Origin: Brevundimonas sp. UBA5936
Lineage (GTDB): Bacteria; Pseudomonadota; Alphaproteobacteria; Caulobacterales; Caulobacteraceae
DNA length: 8,555 nt
Assembly: GCA_002430835.1 (NCBI GenBank)
Contig: DJDA01000098.1
Span: forward strand, 1 to 8,555
Reading direction: 5' to 3'
In this document: in pieces, positions 6,255 to 8,555 of the stretch
Numbering within the stretch: the first letter of the stretch is position 1
Layout of the letters: every line of letters starts with the position of its first letter
Program-made: the position numbers and the translations under genes
Notes under the pieces: generated by a model
The model's input: only the letters and a program-made list of their open reading frames with translations
What the model was told of the DNA's origin: nothing
Database searches by the model: none

Positions 6255-7952
6255 CTATTCCTTCGACGCGTTCTTGAGCGCGGCGCCCAGGATGTCGCCC
6301 AGCGAGGCGCCCGAGTCAGACGACCCGAACTGTTCGATGGCTTCCTGTTCGTCCTTCATCTCGAGAGCCTTGATCGAGACCGAGACGCGGCGCGTGGCCT
6401 TGTCGACGGCGGTGATCATGGCGTCGACGCGGTCGCCCACGGCGAAGCGCTCGGTGCGCTGCTCGTTGCGGTCGCGCGACAGGTCCGACTTGCGGACGAA
6501 GGCCGTGACCGGCGCGTCGTCTTCACCGAACTTGACCTCGATGCCGCCGGTTTCGATCGACGAAACGGTGACGGTGATCTGCTGGCCGCGCTTGTAGGTG
6601 TCGCCTTCCATCGGGTCGCCGCCGAGCTGCTTGACGCCCAGGGAGACGCGCTCCTTCTCGATGTCGACGTCCAAGACCTTGGCCTTGATCGTCTCACCCT
6701 TGCGGTAACGCTGGATGGCTTCTTCGCCCGACACGTTCCAGTCCAGGTCCGACAGGTGGACCATGCCGTCGATGTCGTTGTCCAGGCCGACGAACAGGCC
6801 GAACTCGGTGGCGTTCTTGACTTCGCCCTCGACGGTCGAACCGACCGGGTGAGCCTCCAGGAAGGCCTCCCACGGGTTGTTCTGAGCCTGCTTCAGGCCC
6901 AGCGAGATACGACGCTTGGCGCTGTCGACGTCCAGGACGATGACGTCCACTTCCTGCGAGGTGGAGACGATCTTGCCCGGGTGGACGTTCTTCTTGGTCC
7001 AGGACATTTCCGAGACGTGGACCAGGCCTTCAACGCCGGCTTCCAGCTCAACAAACGCGCCGTAGTCGGTGATGTTGGTGACGCGGCCGGTGTACTTGGC
7101 GTTGACCGGGTACTTGGCTTCGACGCCGTCCCACGGATCCGACTGCAGCTGCTTCATGCCGAGGCTGATGCGCTGGGTGTCCGGGTTGATCTTGACGATC
7201 TGGACCTTGACGGTGTCGCCGACGGCCAGGACTTGCGACGGGTGCGACACGCGCTTCCACGACATGTCCGTGACGTGCAGCAGTCCGTCGATGCCGCCCA
7301 GGTCGACGAACGCGCCGTAGTCGGTGATGTTCTTGACGACGCCTTCGCGGATTTCGCCTTCTTGCAGCTGGCCGACCAGCTCCGTGCGCTGTTCAGCGCG
7401 GGCTTCTTCCAGGATGGCGCGACGCGAGACGACGATGTTGCCGCGCGGACGGTCCATCTTCAGGATGGCGAAGGGCTGTTCCTTGCCCATCAGCGGGCCG
7501 ACGTCGCGGACCGGACGGATGTCGACTTGCGAGCCGGGCAGGAAGGCCGAGGCGCCGCCCAGGTCGACGGTGAAGCCGCCCTTGACGCGACCGACGATGG
7601 CGCCGTTGACCGGGTGGCCTTCGGCGAACACGGCTTCCAGACGGGTCCAGGCTTCTTCGCGGCGAGCCTTGTCGCGGCTGATGACGGCTTCGCCCAGGGC
7701 GTTCTCGACGCGCTCCAGGTAGACTTCGACGTTGTCGCCGACCTTGGGCAGGACGGCGCCTTCGCCCTGGCCGAACTCGCGCATGGCGATGCGGCCTTCG
7801 GTCTTCAGACCGACGTCGATGATGACGATGTCTTTTTCAATGCCGACGACGCGGCCGTGAACGACCTGGCCTTCGCCGAGGTCGCGGCCTTGCAGCTGTT
7901 CGTCGAGCAGGGCGGCGAAATCGTCGCGGGTGGGGTTGAGGGTTTCAGTCAT
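6255..7952 (-). CDS. rpsA: 30S ribosomal protein S1
   Basis: S1 is the large RNA-binding protein that docks on the 30S subunit and helps capture and unfold mRNA leaders during initiation. The 565 residues contain six S1 (OB-fold) repeats, at roughly 28-95, 112-178, 197-267, 285-355, 368-440 and 453-530. Repeats 3 and 4 carry the conserved NITDYGAFV and end RISLGMKQL / RISLGLKQ. The first two repeats are divergent, as usual for the ribosome-binding part, and the sixth is also weaker. Length is close to the 557 of E. coli. ATG at 7952 (MTETLNPTRDDF) is chosen over the in-frame GTG at 7988, whose 12 extra residues look non-coding; AAGAG lies 5 nt before the ATG. It follows cmk after 183 nt and is terminated by a strong hairpin. 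A CU-rich leader tract may allow autogenous control. Confidence 0.98.
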   Translation of the reverse strand: MTETLNPTRDDFAALLDEQLQGRDLGEGQVVHGRVVGIEKDIVIIDVGLKTEGRIAMREFGQGEGAVLPKVGDNVEVYLERVENALGEAVISRDKARREEAWTRLEAVFAEGHPVNGAIVGRVKGGFTVDLGGASAFLPGSQVDIRPVRDVGPLMGKEQPFAILKMDRPRGNIVVSRRAILEEARAEQRTELVGQLQEGEIREGVVKNITDYGAFVDLGGIDGLLHVTDMSWKRVSHPSQVLAVGDTVKVQIVKINPDTQRISLGMKQLQSDPWDGVEAKYPVNAKYTGRVTNITDYGAFVELEAGVEGLVHVSEMSWTKKNVHPGKIVSTSQEVDVIVLDVDSAKRRISLGLKQAQNNPWEAFLEAHPVGSTVEGEVKNATEFGLFVGLDNDIDGMVHLSDLDWNVSGEEAIQRYRKGETIKAKVLDVDIEKERVSLGVKQLGGDPMEGDTYKRGQQITVTVSSIETGGIEVKFGEDDAPVTAFVRKSDLSRDRNEQRTERFAVGDRVDAMITAVDKATRRVSVSIKALEMKDEQEAIEQFGSSDSGASLGDILGAALKNASKE

Positions 7953-8135
7953 GGAAACTCTTGGGGTTGATGAAAAGGGAACGCGCACGGCCGAACGGAC
8001 GCGCGCGAAAGGGGTGAAGAAGGGGAAGTCAGGTCGTCACGAGACGAGGCCAGGCGCGCAGAAGAGCGCACGTACGGAAAGCCAGAACGCCCGCGGCCGT
8101 CGAGGAGATCGGAGCGTTGGATTCGCCCGGCGGGA

Positions 8136-8555
8136 TCATATCCCGGCCCTGGCTCGCGCCGCCTCGACGATACGGCGGGCCGCATCGAAGGCGGCCTCTA
8201 TACCCAGATCGGTCGTATCCAGCAAGACGGCGTCGTCGGCCTGGACCATCGGGGCGTCGTCGCGGCCGGCGTCGCGGGCGTCGCGGCGACGGATATCCTC
8301 CAGCATGTCCTCAAAGGCGATGACCTCGCCACGCGCGGTCAGCTGCTTCCAGCGGCGTTCGGCGCGCACCTGCGGGCTGGCGGCGATATAGAGCTTGGCC
8401 GGAGCGTCCGGCGCGATCACCGTGCCGATGTCGCGCCCGTCCAGCACCGCCCCGCCGGCCTGGGCGGCGAAGTCCTGCTGCAGCTTCAGCAGGGCCGCCC
8501 GCACTCCCGGATGGCTGGCGACGCGGCTGGCCGCCTCGCCCGCGCCGCGATCGGT
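8136..8555 (-). CDS. cmk: Cytidylate kinase (N-terminal part missing)
   Basis: CMP/dCMP kinase transfers phosphate from ATP to CMP or dCMP in pyrimidine nucleotide salvage and recycling. Only the C-terminal 139 residues lie in the window; the frame stays open to the right edge, reading TDRGAGEAASRVASHPGVRA at its start, so the P-loop end is outside. The diagnostic VLDGRDIGTVIAPDA is followed by KLYIAASPQVRAERRWKQL, the LID-region IRRRDARDAGRDDAP, and ADDAVLLDTTDLGIEAAFD near the end, all characteristic of Cmk. A GTG at 8504 is internal, not a start. Position directly before rpsA matches the common serC-aroA-cmk-rpsA order and supports the call. The stop codon lies in a small 6-bp hairpin (8131-8136 with 8140-8145) without a T-tract, which is not convincing as a terminator, so read-through to rpsA is possible. 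Confidence 0.94.
   Translation of the reverse strand, partial: TDRGAGEAASRVASHPGVRAALLKLQQDFAAQAGGAVLDGRDIGTVIAPDAPAKLYIAASPQVRAERRWKQLTARGEVIAFEDMLEDIRRRDARDAGRDDAPMVQADDAVLLDTTDLGIEAAFDAARRIVEAARARAGI

Noticed and set aside
6073..6597. 174-codon + frame crossing the rpsA terminator and the end of rpsA
   Set aside because: It runs through the terminator hairpin and is antisense to rpsA; Ser/Arg-rich with no recognisable domain.
6756..7970. 404-codon open frame on the + strand opposite rpsA
   Set aside because: Its Asp/Val/Ala/Leu-rich repetitive composition mirrors the S1 repeats on the other strand; the rpsA identification is secure.
8131..8145. Hairpin over the cmk stop as a terminator
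   Set aside because: Only a 6-bp stem with a 3-nt loop and no T-tract on the - strand.

Overview
The window looks like an ordinary chromosomal stretch from a high-GC alphaproteobacterium. The G+C content (about two thirds by eye), the style of TonB-dependent receptor and the cmk-rpsA-ihfB gene order suggest Caulobacterales, perhaps a Brevundimonas-like organism. That placement is inference; there is no rRNA gene or other decisive marker. No mobile element, CRISPR array, tRNA or rRNA was seen.

Layout from left to right: (1) the last 644 codons of a TonB-dependent outer-membrane receptor on the + strand, open at the left edge; (2) a short convergent gap holding a 15-bp terminator hairpin that can serve both strands; (3) a POT/PTR2-family proton-coupled peptide transporter on the - strand, with a large Ala/Pro-rich insertion in a predicted periplasmic loop; (4) a divergent regulatory region of about 200 bp; (5) an uncharacterised 388-residue tandem GNAT-like protein on the + strand, whose Shine-Dalgarno lies inside a hairpin; (6) a convergent junction where the stop codon sits in a 10-bp hairpin; (7) a - strand block read right to left: cmk (partial, open at the right edge), rpsA, ihfB, mscL.

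The cmk-rpsA-ihfB order is a classic proteobacterial arrangement linking pyrimidine nucleotide supply (CMP kinase), translation initiation (ribosomal protein S1) and nucleoid architecture (IHF beta). Here a strong intrinsic terminator directly follows rpsA. ihfB, probably with mscL behind it, is therefore likely transcribed mainly from its own promoter in the 277-bp gap 5978-6254. The receptor and the peptide transporter are both envelope uptake functions, but they are convergent and need not be linked.

No clear new multi-gene system is visible. The points most worth a second look are the Shine-Dalgarno hairpin before the GNAT-like gene, that gene's internal duplication, the peptide transporter's periplasmic insert, and several compact RNA or DNA elements at gene junctions.
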